DNA of 64,000 nt from Pseudoalteromonas prydzensis (GTDB taxonomy: Bacteria > Pseudomonadota > Gammaproteobacteria > Enterobacterales > Alteromonadaceae): contig NZ_BDDT01000001.1 in the NCBI RefSeq assembly GCF_001661495.1, forward strand, positions 744,001-808,000, read 5' to 3'. The notes beneath the pieces were generated by a model. That model saw only the letters and a list, made by a program, of their open reading frames with translations, ran no database searches and was not told where the DNA came from. Positions 8,690 through 16,289 of the stretch are shown here, piece by piece (the stretch's first letter is position 1; every line of letters starts with the position of its first letter). The translations under genes and the position numbers were made by a program.

Positions 8690-10684
8690 TTAAAATTTGA
8701 TTTGGTAGTGTACCGAGTATTCACTGCCGACACCAGCGACAGCACCGTCAGCCATTCTGGGATCAAACACATCATATTGTTTATCCAAAATGTTATGTGC
8801 TTTGAAGCTAAGTTGGCTACGCGCTGAAAATTGCCAGCTGACTACCGTACCAAGTAAAAAATACCCTGGTTGTGTAAAGCTAATAGTACTGCTTTGCACA
8901 TTTACCTCGTCACGCCATACACCATTAATGCTCAACAACCATTGTTCATATTCATAGTTGGCTATAATGCTGGCAAAGCGCTTAAAAGTGGGCTGCATGG
9001 GGGTATCAAAATACTGGGTATAGGTCGCTTCCACTGAAAAATCGTTATCTAGGCGTAACATACTATCGAACTCAAGCCCTCGGTTGGTGTCATCTAGCTG
9101 ATTTGCAAAAGTAAATTGAGTATTGTCTGCAGACAAGGGCACGATATTGATAAAGTCGTGTAATTGGTTATAAAAAAATACCGAATTAACATGCCAATCT
9201 TGCCGTTCATAACGCCACACCAGCTCCGTGGTTTTAACGTATTCCGATTTTAAGTTGGGGTTACCTATTGTCACATCATCATTTGAATACAGTTCATTTG
9301 TTACCGGGGTGCGAAATGACTCACCATATTGTAATTTTAACGTATGCGCTTCAGCAGGTCGGTAGATAGCAGCTATACGAGGTGACAAGTTGCTATCTAA
9401 GTCTTTAACGTCATCATAACGTGCTCCTAAAAATAGCGTAAATTGCTCGGAGTAAGGCACTTTGATTTGCCCATAAATACTGCGGGTTTCAAAGGTCGCT
9501 TGCAAACTCTGAAATGGCGCATAATTACTGATTGTAACAATACCACCTTGATAGAACTGATCTGCTTCGATTCTTGCACCGCTGTTTGCATCAAAATAAT
9601 TAGTGCGCAGATCTGCTTTTTGTTGCTCTGCATGGCTATATTCCAGCCCAGAATTAAATAACCAACCATTATCAAACTCATGACTGGCATCGAGATTAAT
9701 CGTCAAGTCACTGGTACGCCACGCAGGACCAATAAAAGAGTCATAATTTGCCAGCGGCAGACTATCCGCGATAGCAATTAACCCCGCACTTTGTATCTGA
9801 TGCTGGGAGTAGGCAACTTTACTCGAAAATGTACTTGTATCAGTATCAAGCCAATCATAACTTAAGGAGATAAACACATTTTCACTTTGGTGTTGGTTAT
9901 CCTCAGAGTAACCGCCCAGGTTCAAAAAATCATTCAACTCAACTTGATTGTAGCGTCCTCTCACAGCAAGCTTGTCAATATCAAGCCCGGCTTCTAGGTA
10001 AATGGATTGCAAAGGATCTTTCACCCCTTGCGGGTAGCGCTCCCCGCTTTTGCGGTTGTAAGCACCATTAGCAAAAAGATGTGTTTGCTCATTAATTTGC
10101 TGACTAAGCGAAAATGCAGCGCTTACTTGACCAACATTGCCCACTGCCAACGAGATTTCATTAGCATGGCTTTTAGTTACAATGTTCATCACCCCTAAAA
10201 AGGCATTACTGCCATAAAGCGCAGAGCCCGGGCCACGAATAAATTCAACTTTATCGATAATCTCAACCGGTATAAAAGGCATATAAACGGATGCTTTGCC
10301 AAATGAAGATTCATTCAAACGTTCACCATTGATCATCACTAAGATATTGCCGCTATCAAGGTACACACCACGGGCATGATCTTTTGGCACCGCGCCAACC
10401 CAATCACCACGAGTAGATTGCATGCCAGGGACAAAATTCATCAGTTCAAAGGCATTATTAACGCCAAGTAGCGCTATTTTTTTACCATTAAATACAGTAA
10501 TTGTTGAAGGAGCTGAGGCGAGTGTTTCAGAGGTTTTTGAGGCGATATCAACGTGTACTTCGAGTAAATCTTCAACGCTCAGGGCAAATAAATCATCTGC
10601 TTGGGTTGCCGCTGCCGCTTCCGTTGCCAATAAAGGGATTGTGTAAATACACAAAAAAAGACACGCAGTTTGCTTTAAAGTCAT
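8690..10684 (-). CDS. TonB-dependent outer-membrane receptor
   Basis: A 664-aa precursor with a signal peptide (about residues 1-26), a plug domain that starts with the LSVEDLLEVHV segment, contains the GxVYLDSGNILVMINGE strand and ends at the VEFIRGPGSALYGSNAFLGVMNIVTK block (about 150-178), and a 22-strand barrel ending in the C-terminal Phe of YQIKF. This is the architecture of energised uptake of siderophores, vitamin B12 or other large ligands. It is unusual that it lies 30 bases upstream of, and apparently in one transcript with, a dicarboxylate-type kinase and its regulator. No Fur box was seen in the 119-base gap in front of it. The ligand might be an organic-acid chelate, but that is only an inference from neighbours. 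Confidence 0.88.
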   Translation of the reverse strand: MTLKQTACLFLCIYTIPLLATEAAAATQADDLFALSVEDLLEVHVDIASKTSETLASAPSTITVFNGKKIALLGVNNAFELMNFVPGMQSTRGDWVGAVPKDHARGVYLDSGNILVMINGERLNESSFGKASVYMPFIPVEIIDKVEFIRGPGSALYGSNAFLGVMNIVTKSHANEISLAVGNVGQVSAAFSLSQQINEQTHLFANGAYNRKSGERYPQGVKDPLQSIYLEAGLDIDKLAVRGRYNQVELNDFLNLGGYSEDNQHQSENVFISLSYDWLDTDTSTFSSKVAYSQHQIQSAGLIAIADSLPLANYDSFIGPAWRTSDLTINLDASHEFDNGWLFNSGLEYSHAEQQKADLRTNYFDANSGARIEADQFYQGGIVTISNYAPFQSLQATFETRSIYGQIKVPYSEQFTLFLGARYDDVKDLDSNLSPRIAAIYRPAEAHTLKLQYGESFRTPVTNELYSNDDVTIGNPNLKSEYVKTTELVWRYERQDWHVNSVFFYNQLHDFINIVPLSADNTQFTFANQLDDTNRGLEFDSMLRLDNDFSVEATYTQYFDTPMQPTFKRFASIIANYEYEQWLLSINGVWRDEVNVQSSTISFTQPGYFLLGTVVSWQFSARSQLSFKAHNILDKQYDVFDPRMADGAVAGVGSEYSVHYQIKF

Positions 10685-10803
10685 TACGCCGTTTTACACC
10701 TATATTTCTTATTAGAATAGCTACATTTAAAATAACGTAGTATTTACAATATAAATACAAATGTGACACGGCGCGAGCGTTTTTCTCTATTAATTTAATA
10801 AAT

Positions 10804-11067
10804 TTAAGCTGTTGCAGTCGTTTGCTTCGCTTTTAAATATTTATATAAGCCAATTAACGAGGCTGCGATCCAAAATATTTCAATCACAAAACTTGCTAAA
10901 TTAAAGTTATAACAAAGACTTATAAGTAATAAAATAGCACCTGACAAATTCATCATGTTATATAAAAGCCCTGTTGGTGTGGCCTTACCCAGTTGCAGCA
11001 TAAAAAACGCACCAACCACTAAAAACGTACCAGTCATACCAACAATATCAAATAAAAGTGCAATCAC
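10804..11067 (-). CDS. Small membrane protein, CBU_0592-like
   Basis: An 87-aa protein with three hydrophobic helices (about residues 5-25, 33-53 and 58-77) and a short polar C-terminal tail. The pattern, with IGxxGT near the N-terminus, a central YNMMNLSGAILLL and a WIAASLIGLYKYL end, resembles the CBU_0592-like family of unknown function, which is often found in gammaproteobacteria. It is separated by 119 bases from the TonB receptor upstream and 151 bases from the small exported-protein array downstream, and seems to stand alone. No function can be assigned. Confidence 0.65.
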   Translation of the reverse strand: MIALLFDIVGMTGTFLVVGAFFMLQLGKATPTGLLYNMMNLSGAILLLISLCYNFNLASFVIEIFWIAASLIGLYKYLKAKQTTATA

Positions 11068-11218
11068 GGGTGTCCCCTATCCTTTTTAATCATACCCAAA
11101 ACACTGGCCCATTCCATGGGGAGGGTTGTTTTCAATCATTGAAACAGCAAACCGAGTAAGTTTAGCAGGGTAGGAAAATTGCCACAGGATAAATGTCCGC
11201 TATTAAAATGAACTGTAT

Positions 11219-11560
11219 CTAAATGGAAGTTAAAATTTGATGAATAAATCGATTAATGTCGCAAGTGGTACTTTCGTTATCAAAACTGATTGTCAGCTCT
11301 TTATCTGATGAGCCAGCAACAAGTGCAACCGACAAAAAGTTAGCAATTGCATGCTGAGTAACGCCATTTTTACCTTCCGATACATAATAATATTTTGGGT
11401 TACTATTACTTTTACAGGTTGCGTTATCAGCCTTAAAGGTCAAGACAAAACCACCATTAGCCAGAGGGTAAACTCTATCCACTTTTGCTGTATGCCAAGT
11501 GGGTGCTGCGGATAGATTATAGGAAAACAAAATGAAACAGCTTAGTAGTAATTTTTTCAT
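11219..11560 (-). CDS. Small exported cystine protein, array member 1
   Basis: A 113-aa precursor with signal peptide 1-19, a mature part of about 94 aa rich in predicted beta-strands, and just two mature cysteines, C49 and C100. Between them lies the array signature: a short helix-like A-x-x-x-F-L-S-V-A-L segment followed by K-E-L-T-I-S-F. AAGGAAG stands 5 bases before the ATG. This is the last gene of the eleven-gene array. It is 10 bases downstream of member 2, so the two are clearly co-transcribed. No named family is recognised with certainty; the pattern recalls short exported proteins of the DUF5992 kind. Function unknown. Confidence 0.75.
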   Translation of the reverse strand: MKKLLLSCFILFSYNLSAAPTWHTAKVDRVYPLANGGFVLTFKADNATCKSNSNPKYYYVSEGKNGVTQHAIANFLSVALVAGSSDKELTISFDNESTTCDINRFIHQILTSI

Positions 11561-11570
11561 CGCAACTTCC

Positions 11571-11918
11571 TTACTTTGGCTCTAAAACAACCAGTTTTAA
11601 TTTACAGTTTTTAGAACTCAAACCACTCCAATCTTGGTTTTCATCGGCATAGATTCTTACCTTAGTATTACTGTGATAGGCAGACAAAACAGTACTGTAA
11701 ACGGTAGCATTTTTGTCATTTTCACCATCAAGCCAAAAACCACCTGCACATAAATCCACAGTAGATTGCCGAGGGTTTTTTAATAACACTAAAAATGTCC
11801 CTTCGGTATAGTCACTCCAAGTATAAACTTGGCTAATTTGATAGTAATTACCCGTATTCATTGCCTGCAAAGAACAAGATACAAAAATAAAAAATAAACC
11901 CAAAATAAACTTACCCAA
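11571..11918 (-). CDS. Small exported cystine protein, array member 2
   Basis: A 115-aa precursor with signal peptide 1-19 (ending SLQA) and two mature cysteines, C57 (DLCAGG) and C105 (KNCKLK). Between them is the array signature VYSTVLSAYHSNTKVRIY. DLCAGGFWLD is close to ALCDGGKRFYL of array member 9, which supports common descent. The start codon appears to be TTG at 11918, with AAAGGA about 9 bases upstream. It is 10 bases upstream of member 1. Function unknown. Confidence 0.7.
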   Translation of the reverse strand: MGKFILGLFFIFVSCSLQAMNTGNYYQISQVYTWSDYTEGTFLVLLKNPRQSTVDLCAGGFWLDGENDKNATVYSTVLSAYHSNTKVRIYADENQDWSGLSSKNCKLKLVVLEPK

Positions 11919-11950
11919 TTTAAAAATTCCTTTAACTATTTTATTAATCT

Positions 11951-12283
11951 TTAAAAATCGACTTCAATCAATCTAATTTTTTGATACCCACCTAAGCAAT
12001 CATCTGCATCAGTAGATAACCATACTTTAATTTGTTTTCCAGAATCTGCTGCTGAATAGAGCAAATGAAATAAATCATAATTATTACTCAGTGCTAATAA
12101 ATCTGCTTTTTCACATGTCGAATTTAACTTACTAATCGGTGCTGTGGGCTTTATATATACATACCCTGTATTGTCACTAATACGAATTTTGTCTATTGAA
12201 AAATAAGGTGTTGGGGAAACCCCTGCAGCTGCTAGGTTAGAAATAAAAACAAATAAAATTATGACTATTTTAATAAAACGCAT
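11951..12283 (-). CDS. Small exported cystine protein, array member 3
   Basis: A 110-aa precursor with signal peptide 1-20, two mature cysteines at C57 (STCEKA) and C96 (DDCLGG), and the intervening signature LFHLLYSAADSGKQIKVWL. The frame also allows a GTG start at 12292, which would overlap the stop of member 4 by 4 bases. The ATG at 12283 is preferred because GGGTGA lies 6 bases before it. Either way it is translationally coupled to member 4. Function unknown. Confidence 0.7.
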   Translation of the reverse strand: MRFIKIVIILFVFISNLAAAGVSPTPYFSIDKIRISDNTGYVYIKPTAPISKLNSTCEKADLLALSNNYDLFHLLYSAADSGKQIKVWLSTDADDCLGGYQKIRLIEVDF

Positions 12284-12288
12284 AATAA

Positions 12289-12624
12289 TCACCCAACCCT
12301 ATACACACGAATATAACCATTGGCGCAATTACCTTGTGAATCATAACCAATATTTACTTGCTCTTTGGAAGCCAGTGCCAGCATTAATCGAGACAATAAC
12401 TGATCCCTGCGTTCTTGTGGCACAGAGCCACTAATAACAAAATAAGTTGCTTTACAGCTCAGGTGGGAAGTCGGTTGGTTTTTAAAGCGAAAGTAGATAG
12501 CATCATGCTCAGTGTATACATACACACCTTCTAGTGTTCCTCTAATGTTACTGTCATAGCCAGCAAACACTTTTGAACAAAAACAAATTGCCACTAAACA
12601 CATTGCAAAAATTCTAATTTTCAT
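12289..12624 (-). CDS. Small exported cystine protein, array member 4
   Basis: A 111-aa precursor with signal peptide 1-21 (ending VFA), two mature cysteines at C57 (LSCKAT) and C100 (GNCANG), and the signature LLSRLMLALASKEQVNIGY between them. The first strand reads RGTLEGVYVYTEHDAIYFRF, matching the G-x-(I/V)-x-x-(I/V) opening of other members. GGGGG precedes the ATG by about 7 bases. Its stop lies directly at the start of member 3. The precursor has two further cysteines within the signal peptide. Function unknown. Confidence 0.72.
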   Translation of the reverse strand: MKIRIFAMCLVAICFCSKVFAGYDSNIRGTLEGVYVYTEHDAIYFRFKNQPTSHLSCKATYFVISGSVPQERRDQLLSRLMLALASKEQVNIGYDSQGNCANGYIRVYRVG

Positions 12625-12660
12625 AATATTACCCCCTTTAAATTAAAGCTTTCTAGTTTT

Positions 12661-13014
12661 TTACTTTAAAATATTAATCGCGCCAGCCGATGTAAGTGTA
12701 TTAAAGGTGGTTTCTTTTACTGCATACCAAGTAACCGGTTTACAACTATGAATATAAATTCTTAATTTTTTATTACTAGCAAACGCAGCTAATACCATAG
12801 CGTAAACTTTGTCGTATTGCGGATGAGATTTTTCAATAAACACTTTATTGCTGGTACTACATTCTCCAGCGTTACCAAAAGCACCATAAATCATTACGCC
12901 ATTACCACGCTCAATATCTATACGTGTGGGCTCTGCCGTTTGACTCCAATTACCAGCCTTCACAGAGCTTGTAAAAAAAATCAAAAATAAAAGTAAAACC
13001 ACTTGGCTTTTCAT
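12661..13014 (-). CDS. Small exported cystine protein, array member 5
   Basis: A 117-aa precursor with signal peptide 1-20 (SSVKA), two mature cysteines at C52 (GECSTS) and C91 (HSCKPV), and a very clear signature, YAMVLAAFASNKKLRIYI, between them. It extends further past the second cysteine than the other members (about 26 residues, ending in a hydrophobic stretch). It is spaced 36 bases from member 4 and 43 bases from the broken member 6. Function unknown. Confidence 0.72.
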   Translation of the reverse strand: MKSQVVLLLFLIFFTSSVKAGNWSQTAEPTRIDIERGNGVMIYGAFGNAGECSTSNKVFIEKSHPQYDKVYAMVLAAFASNKKLRIYIHSCKPVTWYAVKETTFNTLTSAGAINILK

Positions 13015-13057
13015 ACGTTACATCCCTATCTAAATTTACATAAACCAAATTATCTTA

Positions 13058-13376
13058 TTATCTATCAACTTCTCTTAAGCCACTAATTACGCATGTAGTG
13101 TGCTCGCTATCTACCACATATTTTAGTTTTTTGTCTTTTGCTTTCGCGGATAGCGCATAAGCATATTGTGCTTTATTAAACTCTGTACCATCCATATTAA
13201 TTTGCCCACGAGAATATGAGCAATGCTCCGCAAACTGAGGGGAAGAAATATAAGCAACGCCATTGTTTAAGTACAAATTCCAATTAATTAATTCACTAGG
13301 CCAATAGCGTTTAGCGCTTAGCGCTTAGTGATGGGCTTATAAAAACCAGTAAAATTAATAACAAGCAGGTTTTCAT
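13058..13376 (-). pseudogene. Small exported cystine protein, array member 6, frame-shifted by a 7-bp repeat
   Basis: Reading from ATG 13376 (AAGGA 6 bases upstream) gives a good signal peptide MKTCLLLILLVFISPSLSA and then a stop after 21 codons. In another frame, 13058-13276 and the bases before it encode a normal array mature part with cysteines in EHCSYS and TTCVIS and the signature AYALSAKAKDKKLKYVV. The frames are separated by two copies of the 7-bp unit AGCGCTT (13313-13326, plus strand). Deleting one copy joins signal peptide and mature part into an unbroken 103-aa protein. The gene is therefore either a recent pseudogene or an ON/OFF switch in the OFF state. Translation could also begin inside the second frame, but that product would lack export. 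Confidence 0.8.
13306..13326. repeat. 7-bp tandem repeat inside array member 6
   Basis: Plus strand: AGCGTTT (13306-13312), AGCGCTT (13313-13319), AGCGCTT (13320-13326). Two perfect units follow one with a single change. With n perfect units the gene length is 305+7n bases, so n=1 or n=4 is in frame and the present n=2 is out of frame. It lies immediately after the signal peptide codons. Confidence 0.85.
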
Positions 13377-13409
13377 TCATATTCCTTTATTTATGCGGTT
13401 AAGATCTAA

Positions 13410-13700
13410 TTATGATATAGCGGGACTTAACATAACTGGGTAAAGTTTTGCATCATTATTGTTATTGATATACACATCCACCGATTTATTCGCAGCCAAC
13501 GCGGCCAGCACAATAGCATTGCCTTTGTCTGATGCTGGGCATATCCACTTACCATTGGAACCGCTAGTTATGAACGCATAACCTCCATCACATTGTGATG
13601 GGTAATCCATCACCGCAGTAACGGTGCCTTTACAGTTGATATCTTTCGCATGTGAGAAAAACGATAGCCCTGTTAAAAATGCTAACGACGTTAATTTCAT
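13410..13700 (-). CDS. Small exported protein, array member 7 (three cysteines)
   Basis: A 96-aa precursor from ATG 13700 (signal peptide MKLTSLAFLTGLSFFSHA); the frame also opens at 13727 or 13715, which would lengthen the n-region without a better ribosome site. The mature part has C23 in DINCKGTV, C37 in SQCDGG and C54 in KWICPAS, then the signature IVLAALAANKSVDVYI. The usual second cysteine after this signature is missing. The extra N-terminal Cys and the CxGTV opening pair it with member 8 as a subfamily with a different disulfide arrangement. Function unknown. Confidence 0.7.
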   Translation of the reverse strand: MKLTSLAFLTGLSFFSHAKDINCKGTVTAVMDYPSQCDGGYAFITSGSNGKWICPASDKGNAIVLAALAANKSVDVYINNNNDAKLYPVMLSPAIS

Positions 13701-13739
13701 CGCTGTTATTCTCATAAGTGTCTGCATAATAATGACTCA

Positions 13740-14123
13740 TTAATAAGTGAAATAACGAACATTTGCCCGTTTCCAACTCCCCCAAGAACTACAATCCGTT
13801 GGCACATCGTCACCATCAAACCACACTTTACCCATATCAGCTTGGGTTGATTTAGCGTGCATCAACATTGAAAACATCATCTTGCACGTCTCTGCGCTGG
13901 TGGTATAACTAGTACCTGCTACAGTCCATTTATATTCAGGACTACAAATAAAAACAGGTTTATTCATTGAACTGAGTTTGAGCATTAGTTTATCAGAGGC
14001 ATGCAAACCCACTTTTTCAACTGTACCTGTGCAAGTTTTTGTGCCTGCAAAACTAGCGCTAGAGAACACACTAGCGACCATTAATGGCAACAACTGTGTG
14101 AAAACCACTTTTCCTTTTATCAC
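13740..14123 (-). CDS. Small exported protein, array member 8 (four cysteines)
   Basis: A 127-aa precursor, the longest of the array. The start is GTG 14123 with AAGGA 7 bases upstream. The signal peptide ends about residue 26 (SASFA). Mature cysteines are C31 (KTCTGTV), C60 (VFICSPE), C80 (ETCKMM) and C111 (TDCSSW), enough for two disulfides. The CxGTV opening and ICxx..KW motif relate it to member 7. Between C80 and C111 lies KMMFSMLMHAKSTQADMGKVWF, the equivalent of the helix-strand signature. Function unknown. Confidence 0.7.
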   Translation of the reverse strand: MIKGKVVFTQLLPLMVASVFSSASFAGTKTCTGTVEKVGLHASDKLMLKLSSMNKPVFICSPEYKWTVAGTSYTTSAETCKMMFSMLMHAKSTQADMGKVWFDGDDVPTDCSSWGSWKRANVRYFTY

Positions 14124-14188
14124 GCATTTATCCTTATTATATAGACATTATTTTTATTAAAATTTAATCTGTTATTTTAGTTATGGTT

Positions 14189-14512
14189 TTAATCAGCAAC
14201 TAAAAAACGATTTACTACTGCTGCACAACTTTTAGGTTGTTCTAGATCGTAACGGATTAAAATCTTCTTTTTTGCCATAAAAGCGGCTAATAAAGCACTT
14301 GCTTTAACTTCGTAATTTTTATCCGTTAACGGAAGGTAAAAACGTTTACCACCATCACATAAAGCTACATTGTCATCTTTATAGGAAGTGTAAAAAGCAA
14401 GCCCATCATCAAATGGATATAATTTATTTACTTCAACATAAGGAGAGTCTTTCCAACTCGCAGACTCTAAATAAAAAGAGGAAAGCAAACATAATAAAAG
14501 TAAAAATTTCAC
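14189..14512 (-). CDS. Small exported cystine protein, array member 9
   Basis: A 107-aa precursor starting at GTG 14512 with AAGGA 6 bases upstream; signal peptide 1-18. Two mature cysteines, C52 (ALCDGGKRFYL) and C96 (KSCAAV), flank a textbook array signature ASALLAAFMAKKKILIRY. The mature N-terminus (YVEVNKLYPFDDGLAFY) matches member 1 (KVDRVYPLANGGFVL), and the end CAAVVNRFL matches CDINRFI of member 1. These two are the closest visible pair. Function unknown. Confidence 0.73.
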   Translation of the reverse strand: MKFLLLLCLLSSFYLESASWKDSPYVEVNKLYPFDDGLAFYTSYKDDNVALCDGGKRFYLPLTDKNYEVKASALLAAFMAKKKILIRYDLEQPKSCAAVVNRFLVAD

Positions 14513-14533
14513 GTTATTTCCTTATTAAACAAG

Positions 14534-14875
14534 CTAAAAAACATCTTCTTGCAAGGCAACAAAATCGATTTCACATGAATCAGTCTCACTATGAAGGCGA
14601 ATTTTTTTATTAGTAACATACGCTGTAGTAATTAAGCTTAACATTCTGTCAATTACTTTTGAGTCGTGTTGATTCGGTGTTATAACGCCATACACCCGCT
14701 GTTTTTCAATACAATTCTCATTAATTAAAGTAGCATCAGAATATAAAAACACTTTTATATTTTTAGCGTTACTAAAATCATAATTTTTAATACCAGCAAC
14801 CTTGCCAAAACCGATACTTTCAGCATAACTAACAGATGAAAATAACAACGATAACGTAATAATAATTTTATTCAC
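14534..14875 (-). CDS. Small exported cystine protein, array member 10
   Basis: A 113-aa precursor from GTG 14875 (AGG about 9 bases before it; a TTG at 14884 is the alternative). The signal peptide ends at SVSYA (residue 18). Two mature cysteines, C55 (NENCIEK) and C101 (DSCEID), flank SLITTAYVTNKKIRLH, the array signature. The opening GFGKVAGIKNYDF fits the G-x-V-x-x-I pattern of the family. Function unknown. Confidence 0.7.
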   Translation of the reverse strand: MNKIIITLSLLFSSVSYAESIGFGKVAGIKNYDFSNAKNIKVFLYSDATLINENCIEKQRVYGVITPNQHDSKVIDRMLSLITTAYVTNKKIRLHSETDSCEIDFVALQEDVF

Positions 14876-14932
14876 TGTAACCAACCTGTACTTTTTTATT
14901 AACGTAACAACTCTTTAAATTTAAACAGCAAT

Positions 14933-15250
14933 TCACGATTCATGAGGATCAACTTGAATAACCTTACAATAACCACTGCTATCTGCCGAAGTATAAACCG
15001 TCACACCGCGTTTTAATGTCCAAGCGGTCAGTGTTAACGAGGTCATCGCTGTATTTTCTTGCTTGATTAGCATCCAAACTCGGCCGCTAGTGCAGTGCTT
15101 CGGCACTTCATTTGCGTTAATACGCACAAGTAACCCTGAACTAATACTGGTAATATTTGTGATCTTCCCGCTAACATGGCCTTTGCCAACAGCTGCAATT
15201 GCATTAACAGAAAATAAAACATTAATAAATATAAACACTCTTAAAAACAT
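14933..15250 (-). CDS. Small exported cystine protein, array member 11 (first in the array)
   Basis: A 105-aa precursor with signal peptide 1-20 (NAIAA), two mature cysteines at C53 (KHCTSG) and C95 (GYCKVI), and the signature LTLTAWTLKRGVTVY between them. The opening GHVSGKITNITSISSGLLVRI is the clearest example of the G-x-I-x-x-I strand. It is the array gene nearest the RHS giant, separated from the 306-aa gene by 118 bases. Function unknown. Confidence 0.72.
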   Translation of the reverse strand: MFLRVFIFINVLFSVNAIAAVGKGHVSGKITNITSISSGLLVRINANEVPKHCTSGRVWMLIKQENTAMTSLTLTAWTLKRGVTVYTSADSSGYCKVIQVDPHES

Positions 15251-15303
15251 TTTATTTAAAATCCTTATTAAAAATAACTATCATAATAAAAAGGCAAAAA
15301 GAA

Positions 15304-15345
15304 AGACCTGACCCTATTTATTTTTGGCTTTCTTTACACCTATTT
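15304..15345. other. Gap between array and 306-aa gene, imperfect dyad
   Basis: The 118-base gap contains GAAAGACCTGACCC (15301-15314), a word I associate, from memory only, with IS200/REP-associated transposase remnants in marine bacteria. GGCTTTCTTT follows shortly after. No open frame is present. It could mark an old insertion boundary between the toxin-like operon and the array. Confidence 0.2.
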
Positions 15346-15368
15346 ATTTGTTCTTATGAGTGAGCCCA

Positions 15369-16289
15369 TTAACTTTTTGACTTCAACCATGTCTTGATTT
15401 TATCTCTCTTCGATTCAAGTTTTATCTTCAAGTTGTCGATTTTTTCTTTCGAGATCCCTACGACCTCGTATATTTCTCTAGCTCTTCCATATTCACTTTT
15501 ATTTATTAAATTATTAGAACAATTATTTAATATTGTTTCGTAAATTATGAGTCTCCCTTGAGATGCAGACTCTACAAATTTTACATATTGCTCAGCGGTC
15601 ATTGACTCACAAAACTTTATGTTTAAGTCTAGAATGAAACTTATATCTATTCTGTCTAGGCCTTTCATTTTTCTCAAAAAAAAGTCAAACCCCTCTACAT
15701 AATATGAATTTAGGATACTATTTTTTATATCCGTTCCTAATGATTTGTAGAGAACATTTTTTTTATTTTTTTCAAAAAAACGTCTTGGAGTAGATCTTTC
15801 AACAAATGTTTTAAATTCAGTTATTTCTGTAATTTCATTTTCCAATAACTTTGTTAAATAACTTTTCATTTGCCTATTACTGTAAGGTAATAAAAGCTGA
15901 AATAAATGAGTATCTATATAAGCAACAGCCCACTCAAAGCAATCTAGGGAGTCAACTCTATCGAACTCTAATATATAACCTTTACTAAGTAATATTGTAA
16001 TTTTTTTGTAAGCTTGAAGCTGACATAAACCTTGTGCATATGGTGTAGGCGTATTGTAATTTCCTTTAAGCTCATCATAAAGATCCAAGACCTTGTTATT
16101 AAGCTCATTAGTATAAAGAAAATAATGGGCAATCAACGGTAAATTATCTATATAAAGCTCCGTAACTTTCACCTTATCTTCTTTAGCTTGTGTTAATAAA
16201 TCAATATAAATGATATCTTGAGCAGCCCCAAAAGTAGCATTACAATAAAATAACAAATTAATAAAAAGTACAAACTTTATCCTCCGCAT
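15369..16289 (-). CDS. Exported alpha-helical protein next to the RHS giant; candidate immunity protein
   Basis: A 306-aa protein with a signal peptide (about residues 1-21, NATFG) and a long, charged, mostly alpha-helical body ending in a lysine-rich tail (KIKTWLKSKS). No catalytic motif or known family was recognised; the spacing of helices is faintly solenoid-like. Its ATG overlaps the last 13 bases of the giant RHS gene, so translation is coupled. Position directly after an RHS C-terminal tail is where immunity genes are normally found, and a signal peptide would place it in the periplasm. The gene is visibly more A/T-rich than the chromosome around it, consistent with transfer together with the variable tail. 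The immunity role is inference from position. Confidence 0.7.
   Translation of the reverse strand: MRRIKFVLFINLLFYCNATFGAAQDIIYIDLLTQAKEDKVKVTELYIDNLPLIAHYFLYTNELNNKVLDLYDELKGNYNTPTPYAQGLCQLQAYKKITILLSKGYILEFDRVDSLDCFEWAVAYIDTHLFQLLLPYSNRQMKSYLTKLLENEITEITEFKTFVERSTPRRFFEKNKKNVLYKSLGTDIKNSILNSYYVEGFDFFLRKMKGLDRIDISFILDLNIKFCESMTAEQYVKFVESASQGRLIIYETILNNCSNNLINKSEYGRAREIYEVVGISKEKIDNLKIKLESKRDKIKTWLKSKS

Noticed and set aside
11121..11150. Imperfect dyad GTTTTCAATCATTGAAAC as a terminator of the small-protein array
   Set aside because: Short stem with a bulge and no T-run on the relevant side; not convincing enough to list.
13277..13376. The stop after the member 6 signal peptide as the end of an independent leader peptide
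   Set aside because: Removing one 7-bp unit joins it perfectly to a normal family member, so a frameshift explains it better.
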